A DNA stretch of 9,723 nucleotides, from assembly GCA_964482325.1 (NCBI GenBank), contig CAYZXD010000058.1:1-9723 (forward strand), read 5' to 3'. Source of the stretch: CAYZJV01 sp964482325. GTDB lineage: Bacteria; Spirochaetota; Spirochaetia; Sphaerochaetales; Sphaerochaetaceae. The notes under the pieces were generated by a model, which saw only the letters and a program-made list of their open reading frames with translations, ran no database searches and was not told the origin of the DNA. The position numbers and the translations under genes were made by a program. Below are positions 1 through 5,985 of the stretch, piece after piece (position 1 is the stretch's first letter; each line of letters begins with the position of its first letter).

Positions 1-125
1 GAGAAGCTGGGCTTCAGTCCGCCATCCTCGTTATGAGTCGCGGGAATCCAGGATGAATTGAACATCTGTCGATATATTGGATCTATTTTTTTGACTTCTG
101 AGTGCCCATGATCGGTGGTATGTAT
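1..125 (-). pseudogene. Possible gene remnant, running off the left edge
   Basis: Reading the - strand from 125 towards 1 gives an open frame of 41 codons with a protein-like composition. It includes TTDHGHSEV, then KKIDPIYRQ, then MFNSSWIPATHNEDGG and LKPSF at the edge. The only ATG is at 65-63 and has no good ribosome binding site. A TGA lies just upstream in frame (128-126) and a TAA a few codons before that. The tail (aromatic-rich stretch, then SSWIPAT, then LKPSF) vaguely resembles the GyrI/AraC effector-binding fold, but this is a weak memory-based impression. It could equally be chance coding. The frame lies directly below the distal 17-bp operator copy, so it may be what remains of a divergently transcribed gene. 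Confidence 0.25.
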
Positions 126-169
126 TCAGCTGAAATTGATCAGAAGTCTCCCTTATGGCGTGGGGAGGC

Positions 170-186
170 AGTTACATATGATAATT
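170..186 (-). promoter_or_regulatory. Distal operator candidate, inverted copy of the promoter operator
   Basis: AGTTACATATGATAATT here is the exact reverse complement of the 17 bases at 381-397 that cover the -10 box of the first promoter. The two centres are 211 bp apart, close to 20 helical turns, as expected for two operators bridged by one tetrameric repressor. SorC/LsrR-type regulators are generally tetrameric, and one is encoded at 7417-8382. That this regulator binds here is an inference. Confidence 0.6.
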
Positions 187-205
187 TAATTACCCCATAT
201 ACCAA
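178..205 (-). promoter_or_regulatory. Weak divergent promoter candidate
   Basis: On the - strand the distal operator copy carries the same TATCAT hexamer (183-178) that serves as -10 in the + promoter. TTGGTA (205-200, four of six matches to TTGACA) lies 16 bp upstream. This could drive leftward transcription into the remnant at 125-1. No intact gene follows, so the promoter may be a relic or the match may be fortuitous. Confidence 0.25.
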
Positions 206-360
206 CCTTTCCCCATTACAAATGTTATAATTAAAAGTGAAATGGTAAATTATTATTTCTCCTTCGTTATATTAAAAAAGACCTTATTTATTATATTATA
301 ACATAATAATAAGCATTTTTATCGCCAGAAGCAATGTCTTAAAAATAAGCAAACTTTTTG
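187..360. other. AT-rich spacer between the two operator copies
   Basis: This is a strongly AT-rich stretch with no credible ORF on either strand. It contains an imperfect AT-only inverted repeat at 283-313 (CTTATT and ATTAT pairing with ATAAT and AATAAG around an 8-base centre, one unpaired T) followed by a T-run. Several short A and T tracts precede the -35 box. It may act as flexible or bent DNA in a repression loop or as an upstream promoter element. No protein product is suggested. Confidence 0.4.
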
Positions 361-389
361 TTGACATATACTATTTGCTGAATTATCAT
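361..389 (+). promoter_or_regulatory. Sigma70-type promoter of the dhaL-dhaK operon
   Basis: A perfect -35 TTGACA (361-366) is followed by a 17-bp spacer and the -10 TATCAT (384-389, five of six matches). Transcription should start near 396, leaving a leader of about 50 bases before the dhaL-like start. The 17-bp operator candidate (381-397) covers the -10 box and the start point, so a repressor there would block the polymerase directly. Confidence 0.75.
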
Positions 390-397
390 ATGTAACT
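381..397 (+). promoter_or_regulatory. Proximal operator candidate over the -10 box
   Basis: AATTATCATATGTAACT spans the TATCAT -10 hexamer and the likely transcription start. It is the perfect inverse of 170-186. The 17 bases are not a full palindrome themselves; only CATATG and outlying TTA/TAA are symmetric. The duplication in opposite orientation is the main evidence. The most likely ligand is the SorC-type regulator encoded in the same cluster (inferred). Confidence 0.6.
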
Positions 398-444
398 AGA
401 GAAAGAGAACAAATGTAATTTTAAGATTATGCAGGTGATCAAGT

Positions 445-1077
445 TTGAGCGGAGTGAATATGCAAATAACCATGAAAGAGTTTCAGAAGATGTTAGGTTC
501 TGCCAGTTCTGCATTGAATGAGAAAATTGATGAATTCTCCAGAATAGACTCATTGTTCGGGGATGGTGATCATGGAGTGACCATGGAACGTATCAGCAAG
601 GAAATTGCTGTTACCGCGACCATGGATTACCGCTCTATCTCTGAAATGCTTCAAGATCTGAGTAAAAGAGTTATGAACGTTAATGGTGGTAGCGCAGGTC
701 CTTTATATGGAATAGTATTTGAAGGATTTGCTGATGGTTTGGAAGGTGTGAGTGAAATCGGCCGAGACGAAATGAAGGCTATGTTTGCTGGAGCGTTGGA
801 TGGATTCGCCCTGGTTTCTCGTGCGAAAGAAGGCGATAAAACCATGATGGATGTCTTGATTGCCGCTTGTCGGAAGGCAGAAACCTGCCAGAAAGCATTA
901 CCCGAGTTTTTACATGAAGTAGCGGAAGCTGCTCGTGAAGGGGCAGAAAGGACGAAGCTCTTTCAGGCGAAATTTGGGAGAGCACGATTTCATAAGGAAG
1001 CAACTATTGGAACCATGGATGCAGGAGCTTGCTCATTAGCAACACTGATTTCAGGATTTGCTGCTGGGCTCAATTAG
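445..1077 (+). CDS. DhaL-like ATP-binding subunit of a dihydroxyacetone-type kinase
   Basis: This is the nucleotide-binding half of a two-subunit ketone kinase (Dak2/DhaL family, cytoplasmic). It should transfer phosphate to the substrate held by the DhaK-like partner encoded next. The magnesium-ADP site is visible as D35, D40 and D42 in SLFGDGDHG. The family motifs GGSAGPLYG (81-89), GDKTMMD (130-136) and the late DAGA (192-195) are also present. The 210-residue length matches E. coli DhaL. The TTG at 445 is chosen because AGGTGA (433-438) sits 6 bases upstream, but ATG at 460, with GGAG at 451-454, is a real alternative. No DhaM-like phosphotransferase protein is in the window, so the phosphate donor may be ATP itself or a DhaM encoded elsewhere. 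It is the first gene after the promoter at 361-389 and is followed by dhaK-like after 41 bases. Family is secure; substrate is unknown. Confidence 0.9.
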   Translation: MSGVNMQITMKEFQKMLGSASSALNEKIDEFSRIDSLFGDGDHGVTMERISKEIAVTATMDYRSISEMLQDLSKRVMNVNGGSAGPLYGIVFEGFADGLEGVSEIGRDEMKAMFAGALDGFALVSRAKEGDKTMMDVLIAACRKAETCQKALPEFLHEVAEAAREGAERTKLFQAKFGRARFHKEATIGTMDAGACSLATLISGFAAGLN

Positions 1078-1118
1078 TTCAGTGAAATATTACAGGGAGA
1101 CCTGAGGGGGATGAGACC

Positions 1119-2114
1119 ATGATGAAAAAGTTTATCAACAAGCCGGAAGATTTGACAAAAGAGCTGTTGGAAGGATTGGCCATGGCTAATGAGGACATAA
1201 TTGAACTCGTTGATGGCAACCTTGTAGTGAATAAAAAACTTAAGGATGCTGACCGGGTAACCGTGGTCACACTCGGTGGAACCGGTCATGAGCCCGCTCT
1301 GCAGGGTTTTGTCGGAGAAGGTATGGCTGATATTGCAGTATGCGGCGATATTTTTGCAGCCCCAGGTCCAGAGAGCTGTATTAAAGCATTAGAAATGGCA
1401 GATAGGGGCAAGGGTGTTCTTTTTGTTGTACTGAATCATGCGGGAGATATGCTTACTGCAAATCTTACCATGAAGGCAGCAAAAGCTAGAAATCTGCAGG
1501 TAGTAAAGGTTGTCACTCAGGAGGATGTAACCACAGCACCGCGAGAGGATGCGGAAAACCGGCGGGGGTTCGTTGGATGTGTTCCATTGTACAAAATCGC
1601 TGGGGGTGCGGCACTTCAGGGTAAATCTCTCGAAGAGGTGGCAGCAATAGCACAGAAGTTTGCCGACAATATGGCAGCAATATCTGTTTCTCTTACCGGA
1701 GCTACTCACCCGGTAACCGGCGGAAGTCTTGCGGTTCTCAATGATGATGAAATGGGTGTTGGAATGGGGCAACATGGTGAAGGTGGAGGATACAAACTTC
1801 CCGTGAAGACATCTTCTGAGACTGTTGCTCTTTTAATGGAGGAGTTACTTAAAGATCTCGATATTAAAAAGGGTGAGAAGCTCATGTGTGTGATTAATGG
1901 GTGCGGTGCAACCACGCTGATGGAGCAGCTTATTACCTATCGTGACGCAGTAAATTTCCTTAAAGATAGAGGAATTGAAGTAGTAGCTAACATGGTGGGA
2001 GAAATCCTCACCGTTCAAGAAACAGGTGGATATCAGCTGTTTATTGCACGAATGGATGATGAACTTCTCTCCTATTGGAAAGAGTATTCAAATACCCCCT
2101 ATTATAAAAGTTAA
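1119..2114 (+). CDS. DhaK-like substrate-binding subunit of a dihydroxyacetone-type kinase
   Basis: This is a Dak1/DhaK-family protein of 331 residues. In this family the substrate carbonyl forms a covalent hemiaminal with a histidine and is phosphorylated by the DhaL partner. The active-site residues align with E. coli DhaK (His56, Asp109, His218), shifted by one: H57 in GGTGHEP, D110 in NHAGD and H219 in GQHGEGG. The catalytic machinery therefore looks complete. Two ATG codons stand together (1119 and 1122); the GAGGGGG stretch at 1104-1110 lies 8 bases before the first. The gene follows dhaL-like by 41 bases, so the two subunits are very probably co-transcribed. Its position beside an LsrF-type aldolase, a sugar importer and an LsrR-type regulator suggests that the real substrate is an imported ketose or dihydroxy-ketone. 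Dihydroxyacetone itself remains possible. Confidence 0.9.
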   Translation: MMKKFINKPEDLTKELLEGLAMANEDIIELVDGNLVVNKKLKDADRVTVVTLGGTGHEPALQGFVGEGMADIAVCGDIFAAPGPESCIKALEMADRGKGVLFVVLNHAGDMLTANLTMKAAKARNLQVVKVVTQEDVTTAPREDAENRRGFVGCVPLYKIAGGAALQGKSLEEVAAIAQKFADNMAAISVSLTGATHPVTGGSLAVLNDDEMGVGMGQHGEGGGYKLPVKTSSETVALLMEELLKDLDIKKGEKLMCVINGCGATTLMEQLITYRDAVNFLKDRGIEVVANMVGEILTVQETGGYQLFIARMDDELLSYWKEYSNTPYYKS

Positions 2115-2163
2115 TCACTAATTTATAAGAAGTTATATATTTAAGATGCAGTAGTTAATTGAA

Positions 2164-2245
2164 CTCAGATATGTGTTTGTAGAGGCTTGTTTTTGCACTG
2201 AATGCTTTATATATAAAGCGTATATAACCGTAATCTCAGATATGT
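2164..2245 (+). repeat. 11-bp direct repeats in the lsrF leader
   Basis: CTCAGATATGT occurs at 2164-2174 and again at 2235-2245, 71 bases apart, flanking the 16-bp palindrome at 2204-2219. The second copy ends 9 bases before the ribosome binding site. The spacing is near seven helical turns. These may be regulator sites, but no known operator consensus is recognised. Confidence 0.35.
2204..2219. promoter_or_regulatory. Perfect 16-bp palindrome before lsrF
   Basis: GCTTTATATATAAAGC is perfectly self-complementary and lies about 50 bases before the lsrF start. A TATAAA (2212-2217) overlaps it and could be a -10 box, with a poor TTGTTT -35 candidate at 2187-2192 (19-bp spacing). It could be an operator over a secondary promoter, or simply AT-rich promoter DNA. 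Confidence 0.35.
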
Positions 2246-2254
2246 TTTTCAACT

Positions 2255-2260
2255 GGAGGA
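2255..2260 (+). promoter_or_regulatory. Ribosome binding site that fixes the lsrF TTG start
   Basis: GGAGGA lies 5 bases before the TTG at 2266. Starting there gives a 291-residue protein beginning MADKDGMNDGK, matching the length and opening (MADLDDIKDGK) of E. coli LsrF. The longer in-frame GTG start at 2173 has no ribosome binding site and adds 31 unrelated residues. Confidence 0.85.
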
Positions 2261-2265
2261 TTATT

Positions 2266-3141
2266 TTGGCAGATAAAGATGGCATGAATGATGGTAAAAA
2301 CTATGGGTTGGATACACCATTTGCTCAATCTGAAGGATTCTTTCTAAAGGGAATTGATCATTACGATTGGGGAACAAAAATCCGAATGTCGAGAATTTTC
2401 AACCCAGAATCCGGTAAAACCGTGATGCTGGCATTTGACCATGGCTACTTTATGGGTCCTACTCGTGGACTCGAACGATTAGACCTGGTGGTTCCCCCAT
2501 TAATCCCGCATGTAGATGCTTTGATGGCTACTCGTGGGGCATTGAGAAGTTGTGTGAAACCGTCTCACGGAAGAGCCGTGGTTGTACGTGCAAGTGCCGG
2601 TTCTTCGATACTTAATGATGATCTCTCTTTTGAGAATCGAGGTGTCGACATTGAAGAGGTTGTACGTATGGGTGCTGATTGTATGGCAGTTCAGGTTTTC
2701 ATCGGTAGCGAGGGACAAATGCAATCCATTAAGAATCTCACCGATACTGTCGATGCAGGGAATCGATTTGGAATTCCTACTCTGGGTGTGGTTGCTGTCG
2801 GCAAGGCTATGGAGCGAACTATACGGTATTTCCTGCTGGCAACAAGAATGATTGCGGAACTCGGTGCTCATATCGTGAAGACCTACTATTGCGATGATTT
2901 TGAACAAGTTACTGCTGCCTGCCCGGTTCCGATTGTTGTAGCTGGGGGTAAAAAAGTAGCAGAAAAAGATGCTTTGGATTTAGCCTGGAAGGCTATTGAT
3001 GGTGGAGCGCTTGGCGTGGATATGGGGCGAAATATCTTTCAGGCTGAAAACCCGTCTGCCATGGCTCAGGCGATCAGGAAAGTAGTGCACCACAATTTTT
3101 CAGTGGATCAGGCCTATGAATACTACTGCGACCTGAAATGA
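2266..3141 (+). CDS. lsrF: LsrF-type class I aldolase/thiolase
   Basis: This is a 291-residue DeoC/FbaB-superfamily barrel enzyme that resembles E. coli LsrF along its whole length. LsrF cleaves phosphorylated 3-hydroxy-2,4-pentanedione (from AI-2) with CoA, giving dihydroxyacetone phosphate and acetyl-CoA through a lysine Schiff base. Near-identical blocks include SRIFNPESGKTVMLAFDHGY (42-61), GPTRGLER (64-71), IGSEGQMQSIKN (146-157), CPVPIVVAGGKK (219-230) and GVDMGRNIFQ (250-259). K205 in IVKTYY is the expected Schiff-base lysine (Lys203 in E. coli, from memory). The start is the TTG at 2266. The 151-base gap after dhaK contains repeats and a palindrome, so the gene may have its own regulation. 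The neighbouring kinase is DhaKL rather than LsrK, so the true substrate may be a different phosphorylated ketose. The family is very secure; the physiological reaction is inferred. Confidence 0.9.
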   Translation: MADKDGMNDGKNYGLDTPFAQSEGFFLKGIDHYDWGTKIRMSRIFNPESGKTVMLAFDHGYFMGPTRGLERLDLVVPPLIPHVDALMATRGALRSCVKPSHGRAVVVRASAGSSILNDDLSFENRGVDIEEVVRMGADCMAVQVFIGSEGQMQSIKNLTDTVDAGNRFGIPTLGVVAVGKAMERTIRYFLLATRMIAELGAHIVKTYYCDDFEQVTAACPVPIVVAGGKKVAEKDALDLAWKAIDGGALGVDMGRNIFQAENPSAMAQAIRKVVHHNFSVDQAYEYYCDLK

Positions 3142-3233
3142 TGATATGAATTGGTTTTGGTAAATCATGGAGTTATGAAGTGCAAATCATATGCATTTTT
3201 CACTGCTCTCTTTGCATGATGTAATGATAATTC

Positions 3234-3262
3234 CTGCAGTGAGTTACTGTAACCCTCTGCAG
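3234..3262. promoter_or_regulatory. Nested inverted repeat upstream of the binding-protein gene
   Basis: CTGCAG (3234-3239) recurs at 3257-3262, enclosing the symmetric GTTAC-T-GTAAC (3243-3253). GTTAC also occurs in the 17-bp operator candidate at 170-186. A possible -10 GATAAT (3226-3231) lies just upstream, without a convincing -35. This may be a regulatory site for separate control of the transporter genes. Confidence 0.35.
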
Positions 3263-3271
3263 AATAAAACA

Positions 3272-3290
3272 TAAGTGTTGAGAACACTTA
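3272..3290 (+). promoter_or_regulatory. Hairpin abutting the ribosome binding site of the binding-protein gene
   Basis: TAAGTGTT and AACACTTA form an 8-bp perfect stem around a 3-base GAG. The stem ends immediately before AGGAGG (3291-3296), the ribosome binding site of the gene at 3301. In mRNA it could protect the 5' end of the message or keep the ribosome site exposed. No T-run follows, so it is not a terminator. Confidence 0.4.
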
Positions 3291-3300
3291 AGGAGGATCT

Positions 3301-4278
3301 ATGAAAAGGTTTAGGACAATGGTTTTGGTTATGGCTCTGCTACTGGTTGCTGTAACTGCTTTTGCTGCAGGTGAGACGGAAGATACCCATCGTGTGGTAT
3401 TTACACAGTTTAATGGAACAAACCCCGTTGCCAGTGATCTCGCGAAGGGTTTTGAAAGTGCTGCGGAGAAACTTGGTGTGGATCTGTGGGTAATGGACAA
3501 CAAGTTGGATCCGGTACAAATGGTTACCAATGCAAATCTTGCTGTTTCTGCCGGTGATGTTGATTTCTATATTCTGTACACGAACGACATTGCATCAAAT
3601 CCTCAGATCATGGATATCCTGGTTGAGGCAGAAATTCCTGTGCTGACCATTGCAACCGATGCGATAGCCTCTGATGGGACGACCGCACCTCTGATTTTTT
3701 CAATGGAAGATAATTATGGTTTAGCATACGAATCGGCTTCATATCTTGGTCAATATGCAAAAGACCTCGGTTGGGAAGAAGAGGATCTGATTTTTATCAG
3801 CATGGGATTCCTTGAAGCTGGTGGAGTGTTTCTTGAGAGAAGTAGGGGTGCTCTGGAAGGTATGCAATCGGTCTACCCCGGTATTGAATACGTAGAAACC
3901 AGTTCTACCGGTAGTGCAGAAGTTGCCCGGCAGAGAACAGTTGATATTCTGACGAATAATCCTGGCAAGAAATTCCTTTGCTGGACACACTCTGATGATG
4001 TTACCGCAGGCATGATTGCGGCAATAGAAACCACAGTTGGAAAAGAAAATGGCTTAATTGTCAGTGGTGGGCTGAACGTAGGTATGCTCGATATGCTCAG
4101 AAATCCTGATGGAATTCTGGTTGGAAGTATCGATTCGAACTGGTTGGGATGGGGAGACTATGTACTTCCGATGATCATTGACTATTTGGAAAATGGTGTT
4201 GACCTTGATCCGATCATCAGTGCTCCCTACGAGTTCTTAACCCCAGACACTGTAGACAATAAGTATCCGCGAACCTAA
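3301..4278 (+). CDS. Periplasmic sugar-binding protein of an ABC importer
   Basis: This is a 325-residue type I periplasmic binding protein (ribose/galactose-binding class) that captures substrate outside the inner membrane for the importer encoded next. A classic export signal is visible: K2, R3, R5, a hydrophobic core at 6-20, and a likely cleavage after A22 (AFA before AGETED). There is no lipobox cysteine. The mature part begins HRVVFTQ and alternates in the usual Rossmann-like pattern; HSDDVTAGMIAAI corresponds to the family's hinge-proximal ND-x-x-A-x-G motif. AGGAGG (3291-3296) sits 4 bases before the ATG. It lacks the DQNQW and PDANAL segments that I recall as AI-2 contacts in LsrB, so AI-2 is not the obvious ligand. 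A ketose, pentose or short-chain polyol is more likely, but no ligand can be named. A hairpin after the gene may raise its mRNA level relative to the downstream genes. Confidence 0.88.
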   Translation: MKRFRTMVLVMALLLVAVTAFAAGETEDTHRVVFTQFNGTNPVASDLAKGFESAAEKLGVDLWVMDNKLDPVQMVTNANLAVSAGDVDFYILYTNDIASNPQIMDILVEAEIPVLTIATDAIASDGTTAPLIFSMEDNYGLAYESASYLGQYAKDLGWEEEDLIFISMGFLEAGGVFLERSRGALEGMQSVYPGIEYVETSSTGSAEVARQRTVDILTNNPGKKFLCWTHSDDVTAGMIAAIETTVGKENGLIVSGGLNVGMLDMLRNPDGILVGSIDSNWLGWGDYVLPMIIDYLENGVDLDPIISAPYEFLTPDTVDNKYPRT

Positions 4279-4334
4279 GGATATAAAAGCATAAGCTTTA
4301 GTGAGTCTATAACAAGTGCTTGTGGTTTTTATGC

Positions 4335-4371
4335 AGATGGGAACTTTCCTTTACTAGGGAGTTTCCCATCT
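4335..4371 (+). promoter_or_regulatory. Intra-operon stem-loop after the binding-protein gene
   Basis: AGATGGGAA (4335-4343) pairs with TTCCCATCT (4363-4371), and the stem can be extended inward with a bulge. An A-rich rather than T-rich tract follows on the + strand, and none fits on the - strand either, so this is not a standard intrinsic terminator. Its place between the binding protein and ATPase genes suits a 3'-protecting stem-loop that lets the binding protein be made in excess, as known for other ABC importers. Confidence 0.5.
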
Positions 4372-4474
4372 AAAAATTAAGAAAAGGGAGCCTGCTACAA
4401 CCCGTGTCAGTTGGGATTCCCTGAGAGTTAACCGATGTGTGCGAAATAACAAGGTAACATGAGGAACCGAAAAC

Positions 4475-5983
4475 ATGGATTATGTTTTATCAGCGAGGAA
4501 AATAAATAAATCATTCGGCACAGCTCATGTATTGCGTGATGTGTCCTTTGACTTGAAATATGGAGAGATTCACGGATTGCTTGGCGAGAATGGTGCCGGT
4601 AAATCTACTCTGATAAAGATTATGGCTGGAGATTACTCCATGGATAGTGGAGAAATTCTGATCGATGGGAAACCAGAACATATCACCAGGCCGGCTGATT
4701 CTCTTGAGTTAGGTATACGAGTGATTTATCAGGAATTTAATCTGGTGAAAACATTATCCGTAGCAGAAAACATCTATATTGGTGGAATGCCCCGGAATTC
4801 CTTCGGGCTCGTAGATAAAAAAGAGATGAACCGTTGGGCAGAAGAACTCCTTGCTGAATTGGGTATAGAAGTAGATGTCCGAGAAATTGTCGGCAATATT
4901 TCTGTAGCCGAACAGCAGTTGGTCGAGATTGCAAAGGCACTCAGCAAGCAGGCTCGAATACTCATCATGGATGAACCTACTGCAGCGTTGAGTGATCAGG
5001 AAACGAGTAAGCTTTTTGATGTTGTCCGAGGATTACGGGATAAGGGCAAATCCGTAATCTTTATTACCCATCGTCTTTCAGAGCAGTTTGAAATGTCAGA
5101 TCGCATAACGGTTCTCCGTGATGGTCAAACCGTAGGGACGGTCAATTCTGATGAAGTAAACAACGATATCCTCGTTAAAATGATGGTTGGCCGGGATGTT
5201 GGGGATCTTTATCCGAGGCATTTAGTCAAACCCGGTGAAGTAATTTTTGAGGCTAAACATGTATCTATTGACGAAAGAGTTAAGGATATCAGTTTCCATA
5301 TTCGTAGAGGTGAAATTGTTTCGTTTTTTGGGTTGATGGGTGCTGGTCAGGAGGCAATCTGTAAAGCGTTGATCGGTGATCCACCAGTCCGAAAAGGTAT
5401 GCTCTATCTAAATGGAGAGAAGCTTATCATCAATAACTTACGAGAGGCCAATCGAAAAGGAGTAGGGTATGTCAGCAGTGATCGAAAGCATGAAGGACTT
5501 TTACCGGCAATGAGTCTTACTTCAAATATCACCACCGCTGCATTTAAAAAACTGGCTAAGTATCACCTGTTTACCCAGAGAAAGTTGGAAGAGAAGGTCA
5601 CTCAAGATTGGATAGAACGGATGCATATCAGATGTAGGGATCAAGAACAACAGATCAGTTCTTTAAGTGGAGGAAATCAGCAAAAGGCAATGATAGCGCG
5701 CTGGCTCAGTAATGATATCAAACTCCTGATTCTCAATATGCCGACACGAGGTGTTGATGTTGGAGCTAAGGCGGAGATTTATACGATACTCGAAGAACTT
5801 GCTAATAACGGTGTTGCTGTTCTGGTTTTTTCATTGGAATTGCTGGAAGTTTTAGGGATCTCGGATCGTATTTATGTATTGTGTGAAGGCGATATCACAG
5901 CAGAAGTTCCAATCGAGCAGGCAAATCAGGATACTCTGATGAAATATGCCGTCGCTAAATTTCTACATTTTGGAGGCAAATAA
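4475..5983 (+). CDS. Sugar ABC importer ATP-binding protein (RbsA/LsrA type)
   Basis: This 502-residue cytoplasmic protein has two fused nucleotide-binding domains and powers the permease encoded next. Domain 1 (about 5-240) has Walker A GENGAGKST (37-45), Q-loop Q86, the degenerate signature VAEQQ (144-148), Walker B IMDEPT (164-169) and H199. Domain 2 (about 255-498) has the family-typical broken Walker A GLMGAGQEA (286-294) and an intact signature LSGGNQQ (397-403). Its Walker B, however, reads LILNMPTRG (418-426), with Asn and Met where Asp and catalytic Glu are usual. Only the composite site made by domain 1 Walker A/B and the domain 2 signature should hydrolyse ATP, which is already the case in related transporters. 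TGAGGA (4460-4465) precedes the ATG by 9 bases. The gene is followed after only 2 bases by the permease. Confidence 0.9.
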   Translation: MDYVLSARKINKSFGTAHVLRDVSFDLKYGEIHGLLGENGAGKSTLIKIMAGDYSMDSGEILIDGKPEHITRPADSLELGIRVIYQEFNLVKTLSVAENIYIGGMPRNSFGLVDKKEMNRWAEELLAELGIEVDVREIVGNISVAEQQLVEIAKALSKQARILIMDEPTAALSDQETSKLFDVVRGLRDKGKSVIFITHRLSEQFEMSDRITVLRDGQTVGTVNSDEVNNDILVKMMVGRDVGDLYPRHLVKPGEVIFEAKHVSIDERVKDISFHIRRGEIVSFFGLMGAGQEAICKALIGDPPVRKGMLYLNGEKLIINNLREANRKGVGYVSSDRKHEGLLPAMSLTSNITTAAFKKLAKYHLFTQRKLEEKVTQDWIERMHIRCRDQEQQISSLSGGNQQKAMIARWLSNDIKLLILNMPTRGVDVGAKAEIYTILEELANNGVAVLVFSLELLEVLGISDRIYVLCEGDITAEVPIEQANQDTLMKYAVAKFLHFGGK

Positions 5984-5985
5984 CC

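Noticed and set aside
126..128. TGA in the left-edge remnant as a second selenocysteine codon
   Set aside because: The upstream frame has another stop (TAA) within a few codons and no valid start, and no hairpin of the right kind is evident after the TGA.
1389..1775. - strand ORF of 128 codons inside dhaK
   Set aside because: It overlaps a clearly conserved gene on the other strand and its translation has no recognisable protein features.
2173..2265. Longer aldolase start at GTG 2173
   Set aside because: It adds 31 residues with no counterpart in LsrF and has no ribosome site. TTG 2266 has GGAGGA 5 bases upstream and gives exactly the LsrF length and N-terminus.
2500..2907. - strand ORF of 135 codons inside lsrF
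   Set aside because: It is the antisense shadow of a strongly conserved aldolase gene.
4421..4432. CTGAGA before the ATPase gene as part of a TPP riboswitch
   Set aside because: The rest of the THI-box consensus is missing and the neighbours have nothing to do with thiamine.
4453..4463. GGTAACATGAG shared with 8432-8442
   Set aside because: An 11-base match anywhere in a window of this size is expected by chance, and one copy is simply part of a ribosome site.
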